A stretch of DNA of 64,000 nucleotides from Ch128b sp964527925 (GTDB taxonomy: Bacteria > Bacteroidota > Ignavibacteria > Ch128b), in contig CAZGQO010000006.1 of assembly GCA_964527925.1 (NCBI GenBank), positions 62,001 to 126,000 of the forward strand, read 5' to 3'. Under the pieces are notes generated by a model. That model did no database searches. It was not told the origin of the DNA and worked only from the letters and a program-made list of their open reading frames with translations. Each line of letters opens with the position of its first letter. The first letter of the stretch is position 1. This document shows positions 8,422 through 17,611 of this stretch, in pieces. Both the position numbers and the translations under genes were made by a program.

Positions 8422-10278
8422 ATGAAAGAAAGATATGATATTATTGTTATAGGTGGTGGCCACGCTGGAATTGAAGCATCCGCAATTGCTGCCAATATGG
8501 GACTTCAGGTTGCATTGATAACCATGGACAAAAAAGCCATTGGAAGAATGTCCTGTAATCCAGCTATTGGAGGTACCTCAAAAGGTCATTTAGTACGCGA
8601 GATTGATGCGCTTGGGGGACTCATTGGTCAACTTGCGGATAGAACAGGAATTCAATTCAAAATGCTTAATAAATCAAAAGGACCAGCTGTCTGGTCTCCA
8701 AGGACTCAAAATGATCGGGACTTGTATTCTGTCGTTGCACTCGAGGTTCTTTCTCAGATTACAAACCTAGAAATCCTGGAAGGAATAGTCACGAAAATTT
8801 TAATTAACAATCGCAAAGTTCGGGGTATTGAATTAAATGGTATAAAAATTTATTCCAAAGCTGTCATCATTGCTGCAGGTACATTTTTAAATGGTAAAAT
8901 GTTTACTGGAAGAGTACAAACCGAAGGTGGGCGATATGGAGAACCAAAAGTAACTGGTTTAACTGAAATGCTTCAGGAAATTGGGTTTGTAAGTGGGAGA
9001 CTTAAAACAGGCACTCCTCCAAGGCTTGATAAAAAGACAATAGATTTTTCCGTAATGGAAGAACAAAAAGGAGATGATGAACCACAATTCTTTTCTTATC
9101 TCACAGAAAACTATTATTTACCGCAAGTTTCTTGCTATATTACCTACACAAATCAAAAAACGCATGATATACTTCGGGAAGGATTTGTTGATTCACCTCT
9201 GTTCACAGGAATTATAAAAGGAGTGGGTCCCAGATATTGTCCATCAATCGAAGATAAAATTTATCGTTTTAGCGATAAAGAGAGACATCATTTATTCTTA
9301 GAACCAGATGGATTAAATACTGATGTAATCTATGTAAATGGATTTTCATCAAGTTTACCTGCAGAAATTCAATTAAGAGCAATCAGAACAGTTCCTGGTT
9401 TAGAAAAAGCAGAAATGATTCGACCTGGTTATGCAGTTGAGTATGACTTCTTTCCACCTTATCAAATTGAACTAACTTTAGAAACAAAACTTGTAGAAGG
9501 ACTATATTTTGCCGGACAAATTAATGGAACTTCAGGGTACGAAGAAGCAGCAGCCCAGGGTATAGTGGCTGGAATTAATGCGGCACTCAAAATAATGCAC
9601 GAAGATCCATTAATTTTAAAAAGATCAGAAGCTTACATCGGAGTTTTAATAGATGATCTTGTAAATAAAGGTACAGACGAACCATATAGAATGTTTACTT
9701 CTCGAGCTGAGTATCGATTAAATCTTAGACAGGATAATGCAGATAGAAGATTGATGAAATATGGATACCAATTCGGTATTATACCTGCGTGGGCTTATAA
9801 ATTTGTTGAGGATAAAGAAAATGAAATACAAATAATAATTAGTTGGAGCTCGAGCACATACTTAAAACCTGAGCAGGTAAATGAACTATTAAGAAAATAT
9901 AACTCAACAGAAATTGATCAAAATGAATCTATATCCAAATTAGTTAAAAGAAACGAAATAAAACTTAAAGACTTATTAGATATCTCAAATTACCCATACT
10001 TAGAAAACAAAAAACTTCAAAAAGAAGCAATCTTTCAAGCAGAAATTGAATTGAAATACGAAGGTTATATTAAGAGACAAAATGAGGAAATTCAAAAATT
10101 CCTAGAGAACGAAAATATTCTGATACCCAAAAACTTCGATTACTCCAAAATTAAATCACTTTCTATGGAAAGTAGGGAAAAACTTGAAAGAATTAGACCC
10201 GTCTCATTAGGGCAAGCCAGTCGCATTTCTGGAATTCGAGTCACAGATTTATCCATTCTTCTGGTTCATTTAAAATAA
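8422..10278 (+). CDS. mnmG: tRNA uridine-5-carboxymethylaminomethyl modification enzyme MnmG
   Basis: MnmG (GidA) is the FAD-dependent partner of MnmE in wobble-uridine modification. The dinucleotide-binding motif GGGHAGIEAS lies near residues 11-20. The family signatures SCNPAIGG and GPRYCPSIE are present, and so is the NGTSGYEEAAAQG segment. Length (618 aa) is standard. It is flanked on both sides by identical parS-like palindromes, and the mnmE-mnmG-rsmG order is the arrangement often found near replication origins. Confidence 0.97.
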   Translation: MKERYDIIVIGGGHAGIEASAIAANMGLQVALITMDKKAIGRMSCNPAIGGTSKGHLVREIDALGGLIGQLADRTGIQFKMLNKSKGPAVWSPRTQNDRDLYSVVALEVLSQITNLEILEGIVTKILINNRKVRGIELNGIKIYSKAVIIAAGTFLNGKMFTGRVQTEGGRYGEPKVTGLTEMLQEIGFVSGRLKTGTPPRLDKKTIDFSVMEEQKGDDEPQFFSYLTENYYLPQVSCYITYTNQKTHDILREGFVDSPLFTGIIKGVGPRYCPSIEDKIYRFSDKERHHLFLEPDGLNTDVIYVNGFSSSLPAEIQLRAIRTVPGLEKAEMIRPGYAVEYDFFPPYQIELTLETKLVEGLYFAGQINGTSGYEEAAAQGIVAGINAALKIMHEDPLILKRSEAYIGVLIDDLVNKGTDEPYRMFTSRAEYRLNLRQDNADRRLMKYGYQFGIIPAWAYKFVEDKENEIQIIISWSSSTYLKPEQVNELLRKYNSTEIDQNESISKLVKRNEIKLKDLLDISNYPYLENKKLQKEAIFQAEIELKYEGYIKRQNEEIQKFLENENILIPKNFDYSKIKSLSMESREKLERIRPVSLGQASRISGIRVTDLSILLVHLK

Positions 10279-10279
10279 A

Positions 10280-10297
10280 AATTTTCACGTGAAAATT
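10280..10297. promoter_or_regulatory. parS-like palindrome between mnmG and rsmG
   Basis: A second perfect copy of AATTTTCACGTGAAAATT begins 2 bases after the mnmG stop and ends at the very start of rsmG. It is identical over 18 bases to the copy at 8393-8410, and the flanks differ. Exact conservation of a ParB-core palindrome at both ends of one gene is unlikely by chance in AT-rich DNA. ParB binding is inferred; no parA or parB gene lies in this window. Confidence 0.75.
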
Positions 10298-10298
10298 G

Positions 10299-10967
10299 GT
10301 GGAAAATTTAGAATATTTACTGGAAATAAATTCCGTTAAATTATCAAAGCCACAAATAGAATTAGTCAAAAAGTACATCAATGAACTGCTAATAAAGAAC
10401 AAAGCAATCAATTTAATTTCAAGAAAAGACGAAGAAAAAATTACTGAAAGACACATAATTCCATGTTTAAAATTTTCAACATTGTTCGAAGGCTTTGAAC
10501 AAAGATGTTTGGACATTGGAACAGGTGGTGGTTTGCCTGGTATTCCATTCGCTATTGTAAATCCAAAAAGTCGCATCACACTGATTGATTCTATTTCAAA
10601 AAAGATAAGGGCGGTTGAAAATATTGTCCAAAAAATTGGATTGAATAATGTTGAACTAATTTGGACAAGAGCCGAAGACAAAATTTTTCAAAATAAATAC
10701 AAAAACATGTTTGAATTAATCATTTCAAGAGCTACTGCAGACCTGAAAACACTTATTGAGTATTCTATTCCTATCTTAAAAAATAAGAAATCCAGATTAG
10801 CCGTCATGAAAGGCGGTATTGAGCTTGATAATGAAATTGAAACTGCAAAAAAAAGATTTAATTATATTGCAATTCAAAAAATACCTTTAAATTATCTTCC
10901 AGAAAATGTTAACAACATTAACCAAAAATTTGCAGTAATTGTGGAGAGGATACATGGAATCAAATAA
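10299..10967 (+). CDS. rsmG: 16S rRNA (guanine-527-N7) methyltransferase RsmG
   Basis: RsmG (GidB) methylates N7 of G527 in 16S rRNA using S-adenosylmethionine. The SAM-binding motif CLDIGTGGGLPGIPFA falls near residues 69-84, followed by the ITLIDSISKK strand. No ATG is available near the start. GTG at 10299 is chosen; TTG at 10296 would overlap the parS-like palindrome. Neither has a clear ribosome-binding site. The 3' end overlaps murQ by 14 bases. Confidence 0.93.
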   Translation: MENLEYLLEINSVKLSKPQIELVKKYINELLIKNKAINLISRKDEEKITERHIIPCLKFSTLFEGFEQRCLDIGTGGGLPGIPFAIVNPKSRITLIDSISKKIRAVENIVQKIGLNNVELIWTRAEDKIFQNKYKNMFELIISRATADLKTLIEYSIPILKNKKSRLAVMKGGIELDNEIETAKKRFNYIAIQKIPLNYLPENVNNINQKFAVIVERIHGIK

Positions 10968-11883
10968 AAAAGTATTCGATGAAATTAAAAATCTTTTAAC
11001 GGAACAAAGAAATCCAAACAGCATGGACATTGATTCTAAGTCAACTTTAGAAATACTTAAAATCATAAACGATGAGGATAAAAAAGTACCTTTTGCAGTT
11101 GAAAAAGAGATTCCCTACATAGCACAGGCTGTAGAATTTGTTGTAGAATCATTCAAAAAAGGGGGAAGGTTATTATATTTTGGTGCTGGAACAAGTGGAA
11201 GATTAGGTGTGGTTGATGCTGCAGAATGTCCACCAACTTTTGGCACTCCACCAGAAATGGTTCAAGGATTTATTGCAGGCGGTAGAGAAGCAATGTTCGT
11301 TGCTCAGGAAGGTGCTGAAGACAAAGAAGAAAATGGAGCTAACGACGTCTTAAAAGCAAATGTAACTTCAAAGGATACGGTAGTTGGAATTGCAGCCAGC
11401 AGAAGAACTCCTTATGTCGTCGGTGCTATTAAAAAAGCGAAGGAATTAGGTGCAAAGACCGTTTTTATTACATCTAATCCAAGACAAGAATTTAATATCA
11501 AAGAAGTCGATGTTGCAATTTGTCCAGAAGTTGGTCCTGAAGTTATTATGGGTTCAACCAGAATGAAAAGTGGGACTACTCAAAAACTAATATTGAATAT
11601 GATCTCAACCACAGCGATGATTCGAATTGGAAAAGTTTACGAGAATATGATGATAGATTTGCAAATGACAAACCAAAAATTAGTTGAAAGATCAAAAAGA
11701 ATTGTAATGATTATCACTGGTGTTTCCTACGAAGAAGCCGCAAAGTATCTGGAAATGGCGAGAGGAAATGTCAAAACTGCATTGGTGATGATCCTTGCAA
11801 AAGTTTCTTACGAAGAAGCTGTCAAAAGATTACAATTAAGTGACGGATTTGTGAGAAAAGCCATTGAAGGTAAATTCAATTAG
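10954..11883 (+). CDS. murQ: N-acetylmuramic acid 6-phosphate etherase MurQ
   Basis: MurQ cleaves the D-lactyl ether of MurNAc-6-phosphate, giving GlcNAc-6-phosphate and D-lactate during recycling of peptidoglycan. The SIS fold is shown by YFGAGTSGRLGVVDAAECPPTF (split here as YFGAGTSGRL and VVDAAECPPTF) and by GSTRMKSGT. ATG at 10954 is chosen because GGAGAGGA precedes it; the reading frame also extends upstream to a TTG at 10939. The 309-aa length is normal. Its placement between rsmG and mfd, overlapping rsmG by 14 bases, is unusual; a peptidoglycan amidase gene follows mfd. Confidence 0.94.
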   Translation: MESNKKVFDEIKNLLTEQRNPNSMDIDSKSTLEILKIINDEDKKVPFAVEKEIPYIAQAVEFVVESFKKGGRLLYFGAGTSGRLGVVDAAECPPTFGTPPEMVQGFIAGGREAMFVAQEGAEDKEENGANDVLKANVTSKDTVVGIAASRRTPYVVGAIKKAKELGAKTVFITSNPRQEFNIKEVDVAICPEVGPEVIMGSTRMKSGTTQKLILNMISTTAMIRIGKVYENMMIDLQMTNQKLVERSKRIVMIITGVSYEEAAKYLEMARGNVKTALVMILAKVSYEEAVKRLQLSDGFVRKAIEGKFN

Positions 11884-11886
11884 ACG

Positions 11887-14800
11887 TTGAGTTACTTAGA
11901 ACAAATTCTTGGTCTGATAAAATCTAAACAACTTTTTAGCCCCATTTTTGATAAAATGGGAATGGATAATTCCATTCTTATTTCAAAATTACCCCAGAGT
12001 ATAAAAACATATCTTGCAATTGAATTACTAAGGAATAATTTCAGTCCAATCCTCATCTGTGATAATTTAATCAATGCAAGACATATAAAATCTGAATTTG
12101 AATTGCTCGGATTATCTGAGAACACAATCCTTTTCTTACCTAGTAATGATGATATACACTCTTATGATATAGAAGAATTTTTAAGCTTAATTCAAAAGAA
12201 CAATTTTATAATAATCACAGGTAATAATTTTTATAATGTTAGGATTCCTAAGCTTGAACATTTTAGTAAAAATCAGATTTTAATTAATAAGAATTCAAAA
12301 TTAAGTTATGATGGACTAATTGAACTTCTCGAAAACTATGGCTATAAGAAACAAAAATTTGTTGAGAACAAGGGTGAATACGCAGTGAGAGGTTCAATTA
12401 TTGATGTCTATTCATATTCACATTCTACACCTGTAAGAATTGAATTCGATGGAAATGAAATTGCATCATTAAGATTATTCGATGAAGAGAGTCAACGTTC
12501 TTTTCAGATAATTGAAGAATATTCAATCTTCACAAACGAATCTAAAAATGAAGTGAATGAAACTGGAAATATCTTTGAATACATAACCAATCCTATCCTG
12601 TTAATAAGAGAAATCGATTATCTAAAAAATGAAGAATTATTAAAATCAACAAGATTAATAATAGAAAAAGAATTTTACTCTGAAAATATTATCGACTTAC
12701 AATGCAAACCAATTCCACCAATCAAAAAGAATCTTGAAATTCTTGAGTATGAATTAAAAAGATTAGAACAAAGTGAGTTTAAAGTATTAATTGTTTCAGA
12801 TCAGGAATCTCATCTTAATCGCCTAAAAGAATTAATGATTGAGTTCTCTTATTTTCTAATGGAAAAAATAGATGAAGGTAAAATCAAATTCAAAATTTTA
12901 CCAGTACAGGAAGGATTCATTAACGAAAAACTAAAATTAGCAGTCTTTCCTGAACATCAGATTTTCGACAGACCTTTCTTCATTCAATCAAAAGCAGTAA
13001 AAAAATCGAGTTTCACTCCAACTAAATTGCTTAAAACCATTCAAAAAGGTGATTATGTTGTTCACACGGATTATGGAATAGGAAAGTTTCTTGGATTGGA
13101 ACAAATAAAGTTCAATGATTCTCAAGTTGAAGCAATGAAGATTGCTTTTGCAGATAATGATATTGTATATGTTAATATCAATTATTTAAACAAAGTCAAA
13201 AAATATTCATCAAAAGAAGGAGTTGAGCCAAAGCTTTCAAAACCAGGAACCAATGAGTGGAAAAATACTAAACAGAAAATCAAAGAAAAGATAAAAGATG
13301 CCGTTGAAGAATTAGTCCGTTTATATGCTGAAAGAAAAGCTTCCAAAGGATACAAATTCTCTGCTGATACCGTCTGGCAAAAAGAACTCGAAGCAAGTTT
13401 TTATTATGAAGATACTACTGACCAGATCAAAGTAACTGAGGAAATCAAAAAAGATATGGAATCTGATTTCCCGATGGATAGACTTGTTTGCGGAGATGTC
13501 GGATTCGGAAAAACTGAAGTTGCAATCAGATCAGCTTTCAAAGCAGTGATGGACAGCAAACAGGTTGCAGTGCTTGTTCCAACAACTATTCTTGCAGAAC
13601 AACATTTCAATACTTTCAAGGATAGACTGGAAAAATATCCTATTGAAATTGCAATGCTTTCACGTTTCGTAAAGAAATCTGAACAGACAAAAATTTTAGA
13701 AAGATTAAGTCGAGGAGAAATTGATATTATCATCGGTACTCATAGATTATTATCAGATGATGTTAAATTTAAGGATCTGGGTTTATTAATCATTGATGAA
13801 GAGCATCGTTTTGGTGTTCTTGCAAAAGAAAAAATCAGGAAATTAAAAACAAATGTCGATACACTTTATCTCACAGCAACTCCAATCCCACGAACATTGA
13901 ATATGGCTTTAAGTGGTTTAAGAGATATTTCACTTATCACAACACCTCCACCAAACAGATTACCAATTATTACCGAGGTTGCAAGATTTGATATAACCAG
14001 AATCAGAGAAATTATTCGGTTTGAAATTAACAGAGGCGGACAAGTATTTTTTGTTCATGATAGAGTAAAATCAATAAACAAAATTACAGAATATTTACAG
14101 TCAAACATCTCTGATGCAAGATTTGCCATTGCCCATGGTCAAATGAAAGCTTCAAAGTTGGAAGAAGTACTTCACAATTTTCTTGCGAAGAAATTTGATG
14201 TTCTGGTCACGACAAAAATCATTGAATCAGGATTAGATATCCCAAATGCAAATACAATAATAATAAATCGTGCAGATAGATTTGGTTTGGCAGAACTTTA
14301 TCAACTACGAGGCAGAGTAGGAAGAACGAACAAACAGGCATATGCATATTTACTTGTTCCATCACTAAAAACTTTAACCAGAGATGCAATTCAACGAATT
14401 CAAGCTCTTGAAGAATTTTCAGAACTTGGAAGTGGATTTTCACTTTCAATTCGTGATATGGAAATACGAGGTTCGGGTAATTTATTGGGAACGGAACAGA
14501 GTGGATTTATCAATGCCGTTGGTTTTGATATGTATCTAAAAATTTTAGAAGAAGCTGTGTTTGAAGTTAAGCAAAAAGATTATGCAGATATTTTGAAACT
14601 TGATCTCGAAAAAACTTCACAGCTCGTTGAAACAACTCTGGATGTTTATTTTAATTACACCATCCCTGATGATTATATCTCTGATCAAGATATCAGATTA
14701 AATTATTACACAAGAATTTTTTCTGCCACTGATGCAACAAAGTTAGATGAAATTGCATTTGAGATACGAGATCAATTTGGTGAATTACCAACAAGTGTTA

Positions 14801-15150
14801 ATTATTTGATTGAACTGGCAAAAATCAGATTAATGGCAGGTAAAGCATTTTTCGAAAAAGTTGAGATTAAAAAAGATCACATTGCTTTGAATTGTCCAAG
14901 GCAGGAAAACAAAGTCTATTATGATAAATATTTCAATCCAATTTTGAATTTTATCTCTCAAAAGTACAATCGAAACGCAGGCTTAAAAGAAATTAAAGAT
15001 TCTCTTAAGTTGATTTTAAATCTTGAAATATTTAATCCATCACAGGCTATAGACTTTTTACGAAAGTTTTTGAATGAAATAATTCTTATAATTGAAAAAG
15101 AAAAAAATGATGATATAAAATCACTGGTTGAAAGTTTTGGAGTTAATTAA
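11887..15150 (+). CDS. mfd: transcription-repair coupling factor Mfd
   Basis: Mfd removes RNA polymerase stalled at DNA lesions and recruits the UvrABC excision system. The order seen is an N-terminal UvrB-like region, the CarD-type RNA polymerase-interacting domain beginning GDYVVHTDYGIGKFLG (about residue 388), the helicase Walker A GDVGFGKTE (about 537), DEEHRFG (about 637), and a C-terminal TRCF domain. Length 1087 aa is slightly below E. coli Mfd (1148). The start is probably TTG at 11887, because an in-frame stop (the murQ TAG) lies just upstream and the first ATG is 23 codons in. Confidence 0.96.
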   Translation: MSYLEQILGLIKSKQLFSPIFDKMGMDNSILISKLPQSIKTYLAIELLRNNFSPILICDNLINARHIKSEFELLGLSENTILFLPSNDDIHSYDIEEFLSLIQKNNFIIITGNNFYNVRIPKLEHFSKNQILINKNSKLSYDGLIELLENYGYKKQKFVENKGEYAVRGSIIDVYSYSHSTPVRIEFDGNEIASLRLFDEESQRSFQIIEEYSIFTNESKNEVNETGNIFEYITNPILLIREIDYLKNEELLKSTRLIIEKEFYSENIIDLQCKPIPPIKKNLEILEYELKRLEQSEFKVLIVSDQESHLNRLKELMIEFSYFLMEKIDEGKIKFKILPVQEGFINEKLKLAVFPEHQIFDRPFFIQSKAVKKSSFTPTKLLKTIQKGDYVVHTDYGIGKFLGLEQIKFNDSQVEAMKIAFADNDIVYVNINYLNKVKKYSSKEGVEPKLSKPGTNEWKNTKQKIKEKIKDAVEELVRLYAERKASKGYKFSADTVWQKELEASFYYEDTTDQIKVTEEIKKDMESDFPMDRLVCGDVGFGKTEVAIRSAFKAVMDSKQVAVLVPTTILAEQHFNTFKDRLEKYPIEIAMLSRFVKKSEQTKILERLSRGEIDIIIGTHRLLSDDVKFKDLGLLIIDEEHRFGVLAKEKIRKLKTNVDTLYLTATPIPRTLNMALSGLRDISLITTPPPNRLPIITEVARFDITRIREIIRFEINRGGQVFFVHDRVKSINKITEYLQSNISDARFAIAHGQMKASKLEEVLHNFLAKKFDVLVTTKIIESGLDIPNANTIIINRADRFGLAELYQLRGRVGRTNKQAYAYLLVPSLKTLTRDAIQRIQALEEFSELGSGFSLSIRDMEIRGSGNLLGTEQSGFINAVGFDMYLKILEEAVFEVKQKDYADILKLDLEKTSQLVETTLDVYFNYTIPDDYISDQDIRLNYYTRIFSATDATKLDEIAFEIRDQFGELPTSVNYLIELAKIRLMAGKAFFEKVEIKKDHIALNCPRQENKVYYDKYFNPILNFISQKYNRNAGLKEIKDSLKLILNLEIFNPSQAIDFLRKFLNEIILIIEKEKNDDIKSLVESFGVN

Positions 15151-15153
15151 AGA

Positions 15154-16812
15154 ATGAATAAAAGGGTCATAGTTCTCCTTTTGTTTTTCGTTTCAGAAAT
15201 AATTTATGCTCAACTGTTTTCATTTTCAGCAAATGTAAATGGAATTTCTTCTGATAAAATTATTAGATCTTACAAATCTAATGTAACTTATATTTGCGTC
15301 GATGATCTGTTCTCGGTCTTCGATTTTCAACATAACATCAACTCCGAAAACCTTAGAGAAGAAATTCAAATTAATGAAGGGACTCTTTTTATAACAGCTT
15401 TTAATCCATTTTTAACTCTCAAAACAAATGATAGTAAGCTGATTACATTTCAAATGTATAAAGAAACTGATTTAAAGTATGGGAAAATTTTTGTGCCGCT
15501 AAATGGATTAACAGAGTTCTTGAATAAGTTTACATCAATAAACGTTAAAAGTGATGACAAATCTCAGATAATTTTCATCAGATATGATAAAAAAGTCGAT
15601 CAAAAAACTTTCACACAAAATATTCAACAAAAAACTGTAGAACCTAAAAGAGATTCTCAAACAGACATAATAGAAATTGAGAATATAACCACTGAACGAG
15701 AATCTAACATCAACAAAGATATTTCAAAAAGATTTGACCTGTTTGATTACAAGATTGAAGAAAAGTCAAACGGATATATTTTTCGAATTAAATCAAGACA
15801 ATCAATCAAAAGTATCTCAAAAAATTTATCAGGAAATACTCTTTATCTGAGAATTCCAAACAGTACAATTGATACCGATAGATTTAATCAACTCATTGAG
15901 AATGGATTAATCAAATCGGTCCATTCACAACAAAACAAAGAAAACGCTGATTTAAAAATTGTATTTAATTATCAGATTCAAGGTCACGAAATCTTAAGTG
16001 AAACAAAAACTAATGATGTTTTATTACTTCTTCGTGTTTCTCCCGATGTGATCAAAAAAATTAAGACAGAGAGAGAAAAGAAAAAACAGCTTCAGAAAAA
16101 TAACCCTCTTGATGTAATTATAATAGATGCAGGTCACGGTGGAATCGACCCTGGTGCGATTAGTTATCGAGGAACAAAAGAAAAAGATGTAAATCTTGGA
16201 ATTGCACTAAAGCTTGGTAAACTAATTGAAAAAAAACATAAGGATATTAAAATCATTTACACAAGGAAGGATGATAAATTCGTTGAATTGTATCGTCGTG
16301 GACAAATTGCAAATGAGAATAATGGAAAATTATTTATTTCGATTCATTGCAATTCAACTGATGAAAGGCCAGGACAACGAAAAGGTTTCGAAGTGTATTT
16401 ATTAAGACCTGGCCGCACTGAAGATGCAATTAGAATTGCTGAAAAAGAAAATAGTGTAATCAAATACGAAGAAGGATATCAGGAAAGATATAAACATCTT
16501 TCTGATGAAAATTTCATTTTGACTGCTATGGCTTCAACTGCCAATGTAAAGCATAGTGAAAAGTTTGCTTCTATTTTAGCTGAGAAAATGAATAAGACTC
16601 TTCCCATTAAAAATAACGGTGTTAAGCAGGCAGGATTTTATGTTCTTGTTGGCGCATCAATGCCGAGTGTTTTAATTGAAACTGGTTATATAAACAATCC
16701 AGAGGATGAAATGTTTTTAAGAAGTGAATCGGGACAAAAGTTAATTGCTGAATCGATTCACAAGGCTGTAATCGAATACAAAAATTATTATGAAGAATTG
16801 GCAAGCAAATAA
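15154..16812 (+). CDS. N-acetylmuramoyl-L-alanine amidase (Amidase_3), exported
   Basis: A signal peptide ends at IIYAQ (residue 20). Residues about 25-150 form a beta-rich region like copper-amine-oxidase N-terminal or stalk domains, followed by an AMIN-like segment. The C-terminal zinc amidase domain begins IIIDAGHGGIDPG near residue 321. Its likely zinc and catalytic residues are the His of DAGHGG, the Glu of GTKEKD, the His of SIHCN and the Glu of LIETGY. It cleaves stem peptides from MurNAc in the periplasm. It starts 3 bases after mfd. Confidence 0.9.
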   Translation: MNKRVIVLLLFFVSEIIYAQLFSFSANVNGISSDKIIRSYKSNVTYICVDDLFSVFDFQHNINSENLREEIQINEGTLFITAFNPFLTLKTNDSKLITFQMYKETDLKYGKIFVPLNGLTEFLNKFTSINVKSDDKSQIIFIRYDKKVDQKTFTQNIQQKTVEPKRDSQTDIIEIENITTERESNINKDISKRFDLFDYKIEEKSNGYIFRIKSRQSIKSISKNLSGNTLYLRIPNSTIDTDRFNQLIENGLIKSVHSQQNKENADLKIVFNYQIQGHEILSETKTNDVLLLLRVSPDVIKKIKTEREKKKQLQKNNPLDVIIIDAGHGGIDPGAISYRGTKEKDVNLGIALKLGKLIEKKHKDIKIIYTRKDDKFVELYRRGQIANENNGKLFISIHCNSTDERPGQRKGFEVYLLRPGRTEDAIRIAEKENSVIKYEEGYQERYKHLSDENFILTAMASTANVKHSEKFASILAEKMNKTLPIKNNGVKQAGFYVLVGASMPSVLIETGYINNPEDEMFLRSESGQKLIAESIHKAVIEYKNYYEELASK

Positions 16813-16817
16813 ATAAA

Positions 16818-17330
16818 GTGTTCAAAGAAAAAATTAAAGAACATTTGGCGAGTTATTGGTTAAGCTACCTGCTGAGCCTTGCGGCAATTTATTTTTTATT
16901 AAATCGTGGAACTTATACATTTCTTGACTTCATAGATTTATTAATTCACGAACCAGGTCATTTATTTTTTGAAATCTTTGGTGATTTCATGCAATTTCTT
17001 GGCGGCACTTTAATGCAAATTATTCTGCCGCTATCAATTGGTGTTTATTCCTTTTATAAGAAATATAAATTTTTTGCTCAACTATTCTTTTTCTGGCTTG
17101 GACATAATTTTATCAACATAAGTGTTTATGCTGATGATGCGAACAAAATGAAACTACATTTAATTGGCGGAATTCATGACTGGAACTGGTTATTGGGTCG
17201 AATGAACATGATCAATTATGCAGAAGAAGTCGGATATTTTTTCGTGGGTTTATCGATTGTTTCTTTTTTTATAATGTTTTTTATTCCATACTTTTCGAAC
17301 GAAGACTATCAGACCATTGATGAATTGTAA
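16818..17330 (+). CDS. small membrane protein with HEPGH metal-binding-like motif
   Basis: A 170-aa protein with about four hydrophobic segments. The second segment holds IHEPGHLFFEIFG (about residues 43-55), an HExxH zinc-protease-like motif inside a membrane helix, as in M50-like intramembrane proteases, and is followed by GGTLMQIILP. No second zinc-ligand motif such as NPDG is evident, so catalytic activity is uncertain. The start is GTG at 16818, 5 bases after the amidase stop; the two are probably co-transcribed. I do not recognise a named family. Confidence 0.75.
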   Translation: MFKEKIKEHLASYWLSYLLSLAAIYFLLNRGTYTFLDFIDLLIHEPGHLFFEIFGDFMQFLGGTLMQIILPLSIGVYSFYKKYKFFAQLFFFWLGHNFINISVYADDANKMKLHLIGGIHDWNWLLGRMNMINYAEEVGYFFVGLSIVSFFIMFFIPYFSNEDYQTIDEL

Positions 17331-17530
17331 TTTCACTTCCTGCCGAAAATAAATTCACTTAAAAATTCCCCTTTAATTACTGAAAACTAAATCATTCGTT
17401 AACTAACCTTCATGAATTGAGAATTTGAACCCTATTAAAAATTAATTGAATATATGGCAGACAAACTTAATACGGAAAGTTCTTTGTTGTTTTTTGTGAG
17501 TTGTTTTAGACAGGAGATGCAAAAAATAAA

Positions 17531-17579
17531 AAAGTGGAGACTCTTTTTTAATTCTAAATTAGTTTTGAGTCTCCACTTT
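17531..17579. terminator. bidirectional terminator-like hairpin
   Basis: AAAGTGGAGACTC at 17531-17543 pairs perfectly with GAGTCTCCACTTT at 17567-17579 (13 bp). The 23-base loop begins with TTTTTT. It sits between the convergent HEPGH membrane protein and nrfA genes, 32 bases downstream of the nrfA stop in that gene's direction. The remainder of 17331-17611 shows no gene. Confidence 0.75.
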
Positions 17580-17611
17580 CAAAAATGTTTATTGATTAAA
17601 AATTAAAGTAT

